A DNA stretch of 64,000 nucleotides from Streptomyces bottropensis ATCC 25435 (GTDB lineage: Bacteria > Actinomycetota > Actinomycetes > Streptomycetales > Streptomycetaceae). Each line of letters begins with the position of its first letter. The first letter of the stretch is position 1. The DNA is taken from the NCBI RefSeq assembly GCF_000383595.1, contig NZ_KB911581.1:3416265-3480264 (forward strand). The letters run 5' to 3'. The notes under the pieces were generated by a model that made no database searches, was not told where the DNA came from, and worked only from the letters and a program-made list of their open reading frames with translations. A program made the position numbers and the translations under genes. Below are positions 38,525 to 46,731 of this stretch, piece by piece.

Positions 38525-39516
38525 AGCGTGCTCCAGTCGTGATCGGGATAGCGGTGCACGGGCGCCGACACGTCGTCGAGAGCCCGGCAGATCTCGTCAG
38601 GAAGACTAAGGCTCTCCACTGACAGTGCCCCCGTGAGCTGCAGCGCGTTGCGCGCGCCGACGATGGGCGCGGCCACGCCGGGCCGGTCGCGGACCCAGGC
38701 GAGGGCCACCTGGATCGGGGTCACCGCGAGGCCGTCCGCCGCCGTCTGCACCGCGTCCACGATGCTGGTCGCTGTGTCGTCGAGGTAGGGCGCGACGAAC
38801 GGGGCCATGTGCTCCGAGCCGCCCCGTGAGTCCGGGGGCGTGATGTGGCGGTACTTGGCGGTCAGCACTCCCCGGCCCAGGGGGGAGGACGGGAGCAGAC
38901 CGATGCCCAGGTCCAGTGCGGCGGGCAGCACCTCGCGCTCGACGCCGCGCTGCAGCAGGGAGTACTCCAGCTGCGTACTGGCCAGGCGGGTGCGTATGCC
39001 GGGGGCCGCGAGCTGCCAGGTGGCGGCCTTCGCGAGCTGCCAGCCGCAGAAGTTGGAGACCCCGGCGTAACGGGCCCGGCCGCTGCTGACAGCCAGGTCG
39101 AGGGCCTGGAGCGTTTCGTCCAGCGGGGTTTCGGGGTCGTAGGCGTGGATGTGCCAGACGTCGACGTAGTCCGTGCCGAGGCGGGCGAGGGAGGCGTCGA
39201 GGGCGGCGAGAAGATGGCCGCGCGAGCCGTCGAAGCGGCGGTCGGGGTCCGGGACGCTGCCGGCCTTCGTGGAGATGACGAGGTCGCGGCGGGGCACCAG
39301 TCCGTCCATCAACTGACCCAGCAGGTACTCCGCCTCGCCGTCCCCGTACACGTCGGCGGTGTCGACCAGGCTGCCGCCCGCCTCCCAGAACAGCTTCAAC
39401 ATGTCCGCGGCGTCGTGCTCGTCCGTGTCGCGGCCCCATGTCAGGGTGCCGAGCCCGATCCGGGACACACGCAGGCCGGTACGGCCGAGATGCCTCTGCT
39501 CCATGAACGGCGACAT
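38521..39516 (-). CDS. Aldo/keto reductase
   Basis: A 331-aa NADPH-dependent TIM-barrel reductase. It has GLGTLTWGRDTDEHDA, SLVDTADVYGDGEAEYLLGQLM (catalytic Asp and Tyr), VISTKAGSVPD (catalytic Lys), YVDVWHIHAYDPETPLDETLQAL (His), YAGVSNFCGWQLAKA and PIVGARNALQLTGAL (cofactor binding). Substrate unknown; the YghZ/Gpr or L-glyceraldehyde-3-phosphate reductase type is closest. ATG 39516 or ATG 39504 could start translation; neither has a strong ribosome site. Its stop overlaps the start of the RecD-like gene. An AKR with a helicase-like partner is odd metabolically and may reflect mere coupling. Confidence 0.9.
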   Translation of the reverse strand: MSPFMEQRHLGRTGLRVSRIGLGTLTWGRDTDEHDAADMLKLFWEAGGSLVDTADVYGDGEAEYLLGQLMDGLVPRRDLVISTKAGSVPDPDRRFDGSRGHLLAALDASLARLGTDYVDVWHIHAYDPETPLDETLQALDLAVSSGRARYAGVSNFCGWQLAKAATWQLAAPGIRTRLASTQLEYSLLQRGVEREVLPAALDLGIGLLPSSPLGRGVLTAKYRHITPPDSRGGSEHMAPFVAPYLDDTATSIVDAVQTAADGLAVTPIQVALAWVRDRPGVAAPIVGARNALQLTGALSVESLSLPDEICRALDDVSAPVHRYPDHDWSTL

Positions 39517-39663
39517 TACTGGCCGGAGTTCCCCACGTGGGGGCCTGTGGACAACCGATTTGCGGAGGCGGGGGCCCCGCGCCCGCCCCTTTCCGGTCTC
39601 ACGAACCCCCGCCTCGCGGGCCCGGGAGGGCGGCGGCCCGGTAGGGTCGGCGCGACAAAGACG

Positions 39664-39677
39664 TTACTGATCGGTAA
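39664..39677. promoter_or_regulatory. Inverted repeat upstream of the LLM oxidoreductase
   Basis: TTACTGATCGGTAA, arms TTAC/GTAA around GATC, 18 nt before the ATG. It resembles the ACCGACCGGT-type TetR sites at 11432 and 15441. A repressor bound here would block the start region. Confidence 0.45.
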
Positions 39678-39694
39678 GGGGAAGGCTGGTCTAT

Positions 39695-40750
39695 ATGAAG
39701 CTCGGGATCAACCTCGGCTACTGGGGCGCCGGAATGGACGGGGACAACCTGGCCGTGGCCCAGGAGGCCGACCGGCTGGGTTACGCGGTGTGCTGGGCGG
39801 CGGAGGCGTACGGCTCGGACGCCGCCACCGTGCTCAGCTGGGTCGCCGCCAAGACCGAACGCATCGACGTGGGCTCTGCCATCTTCCAGATCCCGGCTCG
39901 CCAGCCCGCGATGACCGCGATGACCGCCGCGACGCTGGACTCGCTGTCCGGCGGCCGCTTCCGGCTCGGCCTCGGCGTCTCGGGACCGCAGGTCTCGGAG
40001 GGCTGGTACGGCGTCAAGTTCGACAAGCCGCTCGCCCGCACCCGCGAGTACGTCGAGATCGTCCGCAAGGCGATGACCCGCGAGCGCCTGTCGCACGACG
40101 GCGAGCACTGGACGCTGCCCCTGCCCGGCGGCCCCGGCAAGCCGCTGAAGCTGACCGTGCACCCCACCCGCGAGCACATCCCGCTGTACATCGCCGCGAT
40201 CGGCCCGAAGAACCTGGAGCAGACCGGCGAGATCGCCGACGGCGCCCTGCTGATCTTCCCCTCGGCCGCGCACCTGGAGGACACGGCCGTCACGTACCTG
40301 CGGGCGGGACGGGAGAAGGCCGGCAAGACGCTCGACGGCTTCGACATCTGTCCGACCCTGCCGCTGGCCGTCGGCGACGACAAGGACGTGACGACGCTCG
40401 CCGACACCTTCCGCCCGTACACCGCGCTGTACGTGGGCGGCATGGGCAGCCGCAAGCAGAACTTCTACAACCAGCTCGCCCGGCGCATGGGGTACGAGAA
40501 GGAGGCCGCCGAGATCCAGGACAAGTACCTGGCCGGCGACAAGACCGGGGCCGCGGCCGCCATCCCGCACGAGCTGATCGACCAGACGACGCTGCTCGGC
40601 TCCGTGGAACGCATCGCCGACCGGATGACGGCGTACGCCGCGGCCGGGGTCACCACCCTCACGCTCGCGCCGGCGGGCTTCACCCTCGACGAGCGGATCG
40701 CCTCGCTGCGGGCCGGCTCGCAGGCCATGGAGCTGGCCGGTCTCGCGTAA
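39695..40750 (+). CDS. LLM-class F420-dependent oxidoreductase
   Basis: A 351-aa luciferase-like monooxygenase-fold protein using coenzyme F420 (family inference). Blocks: KLGINLGYWGAGMDGDNLAVAQEADRLGYAVCWAAEAYGSDA, IDVGSAIFQIPARQPAMTAMTAATLDSLSGGRFRLGLGVSGPQVSEGWYG (characteristic of the TIGR03559-like group), REHIPLYIAAIGPKNLEQTGEIADG and GSVERIADRMTAYAAAGVTTLTLAP. Substrate unknown; relatives in Mycobacterium act on lipids or fatty acids. The region before it has an inverted repeat overlapping the promoter zone. ATG 39695 follows GGGGAAGG by 12 nt. Confidence 0.9.
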   Translation: MKLGINLGYWGAGMDGDNLAVAQEADRLGYAVCWAAEAYGSDAATVLSWVAAKTERIDVGSAIFQIPARQPAMTAMTAATLDSLSGGRFRLGLGVSGPQVSEGWYGVKFDKPLARTREYVEIVRKAMTRERLSHDGEHWTLPLPGGPGKPLKLTVHPTREHIPLYIAAIGPKNLEQTGEIADGALLIFPSAAHLEDTAVTYLRAGREKAGKTLDGFDICPTLPLAVGDDKDVTTLADTFRPYTALYVGGMGSRKQNFYNQLARRMGYEKEAAEIQDKYLAGDKTGAAAAIPHELIDQTTLLGSVERIADRMTAYAAAGVTTLTLAPAGFTLDERIASLRAGSQAMELAGLA

Positions 40751-40824
40751 CCCGAACGGCGCAGCGGCCGACGAGAGCCGGGAACCGGCGGGAGCCGGCC
40801 CCGGCAGGTCGACCAGAAAGCACT

Positions 40825-40867
40825 ACGGCCGTGGTGGGGGCTCGGGGGTCTTCCCCGCCACGGCCGT
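40825..40867 (+). terminator. Terminator after the LLM gene
   Basis: 15-bp stem: 40825-40839 with 40853-40867, one G-T wobble, 13-nt loop; 75 nt past the stop codon. Confidence 0.7.
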
Positions 40868-41032
40868 CACCACGGACAACGCGGCACCGCCCCGCCCGGT
40901 TACGCCCCATCGCCGCCCCGGCGTCATTCGTTCGGCGGATTTGTCCGACACAGCTGTTGCCCGGCTCCTGGTACCCCCTTTGACTCGTTTTCTGCAGGCC
41001 CCTGCCAGGCCCCTGCAGAGAGGTGTCCTTCG

Positions 41033-41821
41033 ATGCTTTCGGCCAAGAGTCTGTTCCAGGAGATCGTCGACAACGACGAGTCGTTCCGGCTGTTCTGCTC
41101 CATCGCCGCCGGTGGGGAGAGTCAGGGCGGCTGGGAGAACGCGCGCATCGCCGCGCTCGTCCCCCCGAGCGAGCGGGCGCTCGCACCCAAGATCACCCGT
41201 CATGGCGCCGACGAGGACAAGCACGGGCGGATCTTCGACGCCCTCATGAGAAAACGCGGCCTCCAGCCCGTGGAGGTCCCCGCCGAGACCGACTACACCA
41301 TGCTCCTGGAGCGCGGCGGCATCGGCCTCGCGCACGAGAAACTCAACGCCGAAGAGGCACTCTCGGTGCGGGACGTCATCGTCTACCTGTGCCACAGCCG
41401 GGTCACCGAACAGCGGGCCGCCGACCAGATGGTGATGCTCCGCAAGCACTTCGGCACTCACCCCGAGATCGGCAGGGCCGTCCGGATGATCTCCGACGAC
41501 GAGGACAACCACCTCGCCTACACCCACGAGGAACTGCTGCGCTACGCGGCCGCCGGCCACGGGCGCTTCATCCAGCGGACCCTGCGTGAGTGCGCCCTGG
41601 CCGAGATCGCCGTCCACCGGGACGTCAGCCTCGCCGTGATGGACCGCATGGGGCGCATCCTGGGCTGGCCGAAGGCGAAGGCGGCCGTCCTGGCCGCGGG
41701 CATCCGCGCGGTGTACGCGTACGAGCGGGCCCTCGGCTGGCGCCGCATGGTCACCCTGGAGATGCCGACCCGCCGCGACGCCCTCGGCGGCCCGGCGACG
41801 GCGGCCCCGGAGTTCGCCTGA
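41033..41821 (+). CDS. Ferritin-like domain protein
   Basis: A 262-aa all-helical protein of the ferritin-like/rubrerythrin superfamily. Putative diiron ligands include the acidic/His motif ITRHGADEDKHG (near 54-65), HEKLNAEEALSVRD, RVTEQRAADQM and MISDDEDNHLAYTHEELLRY. It may be a stress-related diiron oxidase or oxygen sensor; no partner gene gives a clue. The ATG at 41033 follows AGAGAGGTGTCC. The leader contains a direct/inverted repeat of CTGCAGG (40994-41018) immediately before the ribosome site, which could fold over it. Confidence 0.8.
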   Translation: MLSAKSLFQEIVDNDESFRLFCSIAAGGESQGGWENARIAALVPPSERALAPKITRHGADEDKHGRIFDALMRKRGLQPVEVPAETDYTMLLERGGIGLAHEKLNAEEALSVRDVIVYLCHSRVTEQRAADQMVMLRKHFGTHPEIGRAVRMISDDEDNHLAYTHEELLRYAAAGHGRFIQRTLRECALAEIAVHRDVSLAVMDRMGRILGWPKAKAAVLAAGIRAVYAYERALGWRRMVTLEMPTRRDALGGPATAAPEFA

Positions 41822-41831
41822 GACGCCACGC

Positions 41832-41871
41832 CACGCGCGCGTGAGCACGAAAATCTCACCACGCGCGCGTG
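41832..41871. terminator. Bidirectional terminator hairpin
   Basis: CACGCGCGCG (41832-41841) pairs with CGCGCGCGTG (41862-41871), with additional TGAG/CTCA pairing inside and an A-rich loop. It lies between the convergent ferritin-like and corA genes. Confidence 0.72.
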
Positions 41872-41902
41872 CGGGAGACGGTCCTCGGCCGCACGGGGAG
41901 GG

Positions 41903-42898
41903 CTACAGCCAGCCCCGGCGCTTGAACAGCCGGAACACCAGCACCTCCGTCACGACCATCAGCGCCATCAGTGCCGGATAGGACCACGTCCAGCGCAGTT
42001 CCGGCATGTGCTCGAAGTTCATGCCGTAGACACCGGCGGCCATGGTCGGGATCGCGGCCATGGCCGCCCAGGCCGAGATCTTCCGCATGTCGTCGTTCTG
42101 CCGGACGCTCATCTGCGCCAGGTGCGCGGAGAGGATGTCGGAGACCAGCCGGTCCAGTCCCTCGACGGACTCGTTGACGCGGGTGAGGTGGTCGTTGACG
42201 TCACGGAAGAAGGGCTGGGCCTTCTCGTCGACGAAGGGCACCGCGGCCGCGGGGTTGCCCGTGGAGGAGAGCCGGTTGAGCGGTGCGGCGAGGGGGCCGG
42301 TCGCCCGGCGGAACTCCAGGACCTGGCGCTTGAAGGTGTAGATGCGGGAGGCGGTGTTCCGGGAGCCGCCGACGTCGGGCGAGAAGACCTCCGCCTCCAG
42401 CTCCTCCAGGTCCGTCTGGAGTTCGGTCGCCACGTCCAGGTAGTGGTCGACCGTGGCGTCCGTGATCGCGTACAGCACGGAGGTGGGCCCCTTGCCGAGC
42501 AGTTCGGGCTCCCGTTCCAGCCGGGTGCGGACGACGCCCAGGGGCGAGCCCTCGCCGTGGCGCACGGTCACCACGAAGGCGTGGCCGAGGAAGACCATCA
42601 CCTCCCCGGTGGTCACGGTGTCGGTGGACGGCTCGTACCCGACCGGTTTGAGGACCATGAACAGCGAATCGTCGTACACCTCCAGCTTGGGCCGCTGGTG
42701 CGCCTTCAGCGCGTCCTCGACGGCCAGAGGATGCAACGCGAACTCCTCTGTGACCAGGGCGAACTCCTTCTCCGAGGGCTCGTGCAGACCGATCCACACG
42801 AAGCCGCCCGAGGCACGGGCCGCGGCCAGGGCGTCGGAGAGGTCCTCGGGTCCCTCGGTGCGGTGCCCGTCGTGGTAGACGGCACAGTCGACGATCAC
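41903..42898 (-). CDS. corA: CorA-family magnesium/cobalt transporter
   Basis: A 331-aa pentameric Mg2+/Co2+ channel. The large cytoplasmic domain (1-265) is followed by helix TM1 ending in the signature YGMN (YGMNFEHMPE), the selectivity loop, then TM2 (YPALMALMVVTEVLVFRLFKRRGWL). The basic C-terminal end is typical. Start is GTG 42898, with AAAGGAA 6-7 nt before it. The other end is convergent with the ferritin-like gene and separated by a terminator. Confidence 0.94.
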   Translation of the reverse strand: MIVDCAVYHDGHRTEGPEDLSDALAAARASGGFVWIGLHEPSEKEFALVTEEFALHPLAVEDALKAHQRPKLEVYDDSLFMVLKPVGYEPSTDTVTTGEVMVFLGHAFVVTVRHGEGSPLGVVRTRLEREPELLGKGPTSVLYAITDATVDHYLDVATELQTDLEELEAEVFSPDVGGSRNTASRIYTFKRQVLEFRRATGPLAAPLNRLSSTGNPAAAVPFVDEKAQPFFRDVNDHLTRVNESVEGLDRLVSDILSAHLAQMSVRQNDDMRKISAWAAMAAIPTMAAGVYGMNFEHMPELRWTWSYPALMALMVVTEVLVFRLFKRRGWL

Positions 42899-43002
42899 AG
42901 GAAGTTCCTTTCTCGGGGGCTCTGTCCACAGCCGTCTCGTTCGCGGAGGCTTTGTCCACAGGGCCGCAGGGGGCGGTCGGGCGGGCGTCTACGCTGGGAC
43001 GC

Positions 43003-43689
43003 ATGCCCACGTTGATCCTTGTCCGGCACGGACGTTCCACCGCCAACACCGAGGGCGTGCTCGCCGGGTGGACGCCCGGGATCGCGCTCGACGAGCGGGG
43101 GGCGGCGCAGGCCGCGGCGCTGCCCGGTCGCCTCGACGGGCTGCCGATCGCCGAGATCGTCACCAGCCCGCTCCAGCGCTGCCAGGAGACGATCCGCCCC
43201 CTCCTCGACGCCCGGCCCGGCCTCAGCCCGCACACCGACGACCGCATCGGCGAGTGCCACTACGGCGACTGGTCGGGCCGCAAGCTCGCCGAACTGATGG
43301 ACGAGCCGCTGATGCAGGTCGTCCAGACGTACCCGACGGCGGCCGAGTTCCCGGGCGGCGAGTCGATGCGGGCCATGCAGCATCGGGCCGCCGAGGCGGT
43401 GCGGGAGTGGAACGCGCGCGTGGAGCGCGAGCACGGGGCCGACGCCGTGTATGTGATGTGCTCGCACGGCGACATCATCAAGTCGCTCGTCGCGGACGCA
43501 CTCGGACTTCATCTGGACCTCTTCCAGCGGATCTCTGTCGAACCGTGTTCCATCACCGCGATCCGTTACACCCGGCTCAGGCCGTTTCTCGTCCGTCTCG
43601 GCGACACCGGGGACTTCGCGTCCCTGGCGCCGCACGAGCAGCCCCCGAGCGGTGACGCGACCGTCGGGGGCGGTGCGGGGGCACCGTGA
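43003..43689 (+). CDS. Histidine phosphatase (MSMEG_4193 type) of the mshC cluster
   Basis: A 228-aa phosphatase with catalytic LVRHGRSTANTEG (His and Arg at positions 9 and 8), TSPLQRCQETIRP (second Arg), ECHYGDWSGRKLAEL (Glu) and MCSHGDIIKSL (second His). All four catalytic elements of the histidine-phosphatase family are present. It is the first of four same-strand genes conserved together in actinobacteria: phosphatase, DUF3090, SCO1664-like kinase fold, MshC. Mycothiol synthesis needs a phosphatase (step MshA2) acting on 3-phospho-GlcNAc-inositol whose gene, as far as I know, is unassigned; this is a good candidate. ATG 43003 follows a weak GGGAC. Confidence 0.88.
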   Translation: MPTLILVRHGRSTANTEGVLAGWTPGIALDERGAAQAAALPGRLDGLPIAEIVTSPLQRCQETIRPLLDARPGLSPHTDDRIGECHYGDWSGRKLAELMDEPLMQVVQTYPTAAEFPGGESMRAMQHRAAEAVREWNARVEREHGADAVYVMCSHGDIIKSLVADALGLHLDLFQRISVEPCSITAIRYTRLRPFLVRLGDTGDFASLAPHEQPPSGDATVGGGAGAP

Positions 43690-43785
43690 TCGTCAACCGC
43701 AGTAGGGTGAAGCGGTCGCGGCGGCGCTGAACCAGTCAGCAGCCGGCGCGGCCGGTCCCGACGTCGATTCCAATGGAGACAGGAC

Positions 43786-44376
43786 GTGTCCCGTCAGGTG
43801 TTCCTCTACGACCCCCCGGACCGCTTCGTGGCCGGTACGGTCGGGCTGCCCGGGCGCCGGACCTTCTTCCTGCAGGCCTCCTCCGGGCAGCGTGTCACCA
43901 GTGTCGCCCTGGAGAAGACCCAGGTCGCCGCGCTCGCCGAGCGCATGGACGAGCTGCTCGACGAGGTCGTGCGGCGCAGCGGCGGAAGCGCCGCGGTGCC
44001 GGCCGTCGCCCCCGCCGAGGTGTCGGACACGGCGCCGCTGGAGGCCCCCGTCGAGGAGGAGTTCCGGGTCGGCACCATGGCGCTGGCCTGGGACGGCGAC
44101 GAGGAGCGGATGATCGTCGAGGCCCAGGCCCTGGTCGAGCTGGACGCCGACTCCGAGGAGGACCTGGCCGAGGCGGAGGAGCGGATGCTCCAGGACGAGG
44201 AGAACGGCCCGCCGATGCTCCGCGTCCGCCTCACCGGTTCCCAGGCCCGTGCCTTCGCCAAGCGTGCTCTCGACGTCGTCAACGCGGGGCGGCCGCCGTG
44301 CCCGCTGTGCAGTCTGCCGCTCGATCCGGAGGGACACGTATGTCCGCGCCAGAACGGATACCGGCGGGGGGCGTGA
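43786..44376 (+). CDS. DUF3090 protein of the mshC cluster
   Basis: A 196-aa protein of unknown function. The N-terminal half (VFLYDPPDRFVAGTVGLPGRRTFFLQASSGQRVTSVALEKTQVAALAERM) forms a conserved beta-alpha domain. The C-terminus CPLCSLPLDPEGHVCPRQNGYR carries a CxxC...C zinc-ribbon-like motif. GTG 43786 has GGAGACAGGAC upstream. It overlaps the next gene by 37 nt and is fixed in the order phosphatase-DUF3090-kinase fold-mshC across actinobacteria, so it probably works with those proteins (inference). No catalytic motif is recognisable. Confidence 0.88.
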   Translation: MSRQVFLYDPPDRFVAGTVGLPGRRTFFLQASSGQRVTSVALEKTQVAALAERMDELLDEVVRRSGGSAAVPAVAPAEVSDTAPLEAPVEEEFRVGTMALAWDGDEERMIVEAQALVELDADSEEDLAEAEERMLQDEENGPPMLRVRLTGSQARAFAKRALDVVNAGRPPCPLCSLPLDPEGHVCPRQNGYRRGA

Positions 44377-45206
44377 CCTCCTCCGCCTCCGCTGCCTCCG
44401 CCGGCTCGTCGTCGCCCGACCTGCCGTCCGTCGAGCTGCTCGCCGAGGGCGAGTTGACCGTGCGCGGGCAGGTGCGGGAGGCGTCCAACGCGGTGCTGTA
44501 CTGCACGGTCTCCCACGAGGGCCGGGAGGCCGCCTGCGTCTACAAGCCCGTCGCCGGGGAGCGGCCCCTGTGGGACTTCCCCGACGGCACGCTCGCGCAG
44601 CGGGAGGTCGCCGCGTACGAGGTGTCCGAGGCGACCGGCTGGGGGCTGGTCCCGCCCACCGTGCTGCGCGACGGGCCCTACGGCCAGGGCATGTGCCAGC
44701 TGTGGATCGAGGGCGAGGCCGGTTCCGAACTGCTGGCCCTCGTGGAGGGCGAGGAGGCCGGGGAGGGCTGGAAGGCCGTCGGCTTCGCGGAGGTCGGGGA
44801 CGGCGAGACCGCGCTCCTCGTGCACGCCGACGACCGGCGGCTGCGACGGCTCGCCGTGCTCGACGCGGTCGTCAACAACGCCGACCGCAAGGGCGGGCAT
44901 CTCCTGCCGGCCCCCGGGGAGCGGTTGTACGGCATCGACCACGGGGTGACCTTCAACGTCGAGAACAAGCTGCGGACACTGCTGTGGGGGTGGGCGGGGG
45001 AACCGCTCACCGAGGAGGCCGTCGAGGTGCTGGGCCGGCTGCGGGACGCACTGGCCGAGGGCGGACCGCTGGCCGCGAAGCTGGTCGCGTTGATCACACC
45101 GGCCGAGCTGGACGCCACGCGGGAGCGGGTGGCCGCGTTGCTGGAGAGCGGACGCCACCCGGAGCCGAGCGGCGAGTGGCCGGCGATCCCCTGGCCCCCG
45201 GTCTGA
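44340..45206 (+). CDS. SCO1664-family kinase-fold protein
   Basis: A 288-aa protein related to PI3/PI4-kinase-like and HipA-like folds. Candidate motifs are EASNAVLYCTV (nucleotide loop), CVYKPVAGERPLWDFPDGTLAQREVAAYEVSEATGWGLVPPTV (Lys, Glu and hinge), RLAVLDAVVNNADRKGGHLLP (catalytic loop Asp/Asn) and YGIDHGVTFN (metal-binding Asp). A serine/alanine-rich tail of about 30 residues precedes the domain. ATG 44340 has GGAGGG 5 nt upstream and starts within the DUF3090 gene. As a kinase-like partner of a histidine phosphatase next to mshC it may phosphorylate an inositol-type compound; that is inference. Confidence 0.88.
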   Translation: MSAPERIPAGGVTSSASAASAGSSSPDLPSVELLAEGELTVRGQVREASNAVLYCTVSHEGREAACVYKPVAGERPLWDFPDGTLAQREVAAYEVSEATGWGLVPPTVLRDGPYGQGMCQLWIEGEAGSELLALVEGEEAGEGWKAVGFAEVGDGETALLVHADDRRLRRLAVLDAVVNNADRKGGHLLPAPGERLYGIDHGVTFNVENKLRTLLWGWAGEPLTEEAVEVLGRLRDALAEGGPLAAKLVALITPAELDATRERVAALLESGRHPEPSGEWPAIPWPPV

Positions 45207-45230
45207 GGGCACCGCTGTGGCCCACCCCTG

Positions 45231-45300
45231 CCGCGGGTGCGCCCCGTCGGGGGCGCGGGGGACCGCGCGACCAGCCACGTCCGGCGCAAGCCGCGGAACA
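45231..45300. repeat. Streptomyces intergenic repeat
   Basis: GTCGGGGGCGCGGGGGACCGCGCGACC... around 45247-45280 matches, with a few differences, the element at 18485-18512 (GGGGCGCGGGG-A-C-GCGCGA). It occupies the gap between the kinase-fold gene and mshC. No gene or U-rich terminator is visible. Confidence 0.6.
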
Positions 45301-45374
45301 GCCTGTGGCCCCGGGCTGGAAGGTGCCCCGGCCGATCCCCGGAGGGACCCCGCATGACCTCGCAGCGATCGGGT

Positions 45375-45380
45375 TAGGCT
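45375..45380 (+). promoter_or_regulatory. Likely -10 element of a leaderless mshC mRNA
   Basis: TAGGCT sits 7 nt before the mshC ATG, with no ribosome site between, the geometry expected if transcription starts at the A of ATG. A -35 is not clear. Confidence 0.5.
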
Positions 45381-45386
45381 CGTGGC

Positions 45387-46616
45387 ATGCATGCCTGGCC
45401 CGCTTCTGAGGTCCCCGTCCTGCCCGGCAAGGGCCGCGACCTTCGGATCCACGACACCGCGACCGATGGGCTCATCACCCTTGACCCCGGTCCCGTCGCC
45501 CGTATCTACGTCTGCGGTATCACCCCGTACGACGCGACCCACATGGGTCACGCGGCGACCTACAACGCGTTCGACCTCGTCCAGCGCGTGTGGCTCGACA
45601 CCAAGCGGCAGGTTCACTACGTCCAGAACGTCACGGACGTCGACGACCCCCTGCTGGAGCGGGCCGCGCGCGACGACATCGACTGGGTGGCCCTCGCCGA
45701 GAAGGAGACCGCCCTCTTCCGCGAGGACATGACCGCCCTGCGGATGCTCCCGCCCCGTCACTACATCGGCGCGGTGGAGGCCATCCCGGGAATCGTTCCG
45801 CTCGTCGAGCGGCTCCTTGCCTCCGGTGCCGCGTACGAACTCGAAGGGGACATCTACTTCTCCGTCGAGGCCGACCCCGACTTCGGCAAGGTCTCGCGCC
45901 TGGACGCCGCCACGATGCGGCTGCTCTCGGCCGAGCGCGGCGGGGATCCGGACCGGACCGGGAAGAAGAACCCCCTCGACCCGATGCTCTGGATGGCCGC
46001 GCGTGAGGGCGAGCCCAGCTGGGACGGCGGCTCCCTCGGCCGCGGCCGGCCCGGCTGGCACATCGAGTGCGTCGCCATCGCCCTCGACCACCTGGGCATG
46101 GGCTTCGACGTCCAGGGCGGCGGCTCCGACCTCGCCTTCCCGCACCACGAGATGGGCGCCTCGCACGCGCAGGCCCTGACCGGCGAGTTCCCCATGGCCA
46201 AGGCGTACGTCCACGCCGGCATGGTGGCGCTGCACGGCGAGAAGATGTCGAAGTCCAAGGGCAACCTGGTCTTCGTCTCCCGGCTGCGCCGCGACGGGGT
46301 CGACCCGGCCGCGATACGGCTCGCGCTCCTCGCCCACCACTACCGGGCCGACTGGGAGTGGACCGACCAGGCGCTCCAGGACGCCGTCGACCGCCTCGGC
46401 CGCTGGCGCGCCGCCGTCTCCCGGCCCGACGGACCGTCCGCCGAGGCTCTGGTCGAGGAGATCCGCGAGGCCCTCGCGCACGACCTGGACGCGCCGACCG
46501 CACTCACCGCGGTCGACCGCTGGGCCGCTCTCCAGGAGGAGCGGGGCGGCACGGACGAGGGGGCGCCCGGCATCGTGTCCCGTGCCGTGGACGCGCTGCT
46601 CGGCGTGGCCCTGTGA
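45387..46616 (+). CDS. mshC: Mycothiol synthesis cysteine ligase MshC
   Basis: Joins cysteine to GlcN-inositol using ATP, the third main step of mycothiol biosynthesis. A 409-aa class I aminoacyl-tRNA-synthetase-like protein related to CysRS: zinc ligand C43 in [14 protein letters not shown]-type THMGHA (51-56), WHIEC (C228) and FPHHE (H253) completing the zinc/cysteine site, and KMSKSKGN (286-293). Unlike CysRS it lacks the C-terminal tRNA anticodon domain. A leaderless start at ATG 45387 is suggested by TAGGCT 7 nt upstream. It is the last gene of the conserved cluster and is followed by a perfect 40-bp palindrome. Confidence 0.96.
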   Translation: MHAWPASEVPVLPGKGRDLRIHDTATDGLITLDPGPVARIYVCGITPYDATHMGHAATYNAFDLVQRVWLDTKRQVHYVQNVTDVDDPLLERAARDDIDWVALAEKETALFREDMTALRMLPPRHYIGAVEAIPGIVPLVERLLASGAAYELEGDIYFSVEADPDFGKVSRLDAATMRLLSAERGGDPDRTGKKNPLDPMLWMAAREGEPSWDGGSLGRGRPGWHIECVAIALDHLGMGFDVQGGGSDLAFPHHEMGASHAQALTGEFPMAKAYVHAGMVALHGEKMSKSKGNLVFVSRLRRDGVDPAAIRLALLAHHYRADWEWTDQALQDAVDRLGRWRAAVSRPDGPSAEALVEEIREALAHDLDAPTALTAVDRWAALQEERGGTDEGAPGIVSRAVDALLGVAL

Positions 46617-46691
46617 CCCACCTGAAGTAACGACTCTGCACAGGTGTCGAAGCCGACACCCGTGTCCCGCGCGTCAGACACGGGACGAGAG

Positions 46692-46731
46692 CGTGGGGGC
46701 GCCTCCTCCGGCCGGAGGAGGCGCCCCCACG
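46692..46731. terminator. Perfect 40-bp palindrome downstream of mshC
   Basis: Two exact 20-bp complementary arms (46692-46711 and 46712-46731) with no spacer, 75 nt after the mshC stop. In RNA it can form a stem of about 18 bp closed by a minimal loop. Confidence 0.85.
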
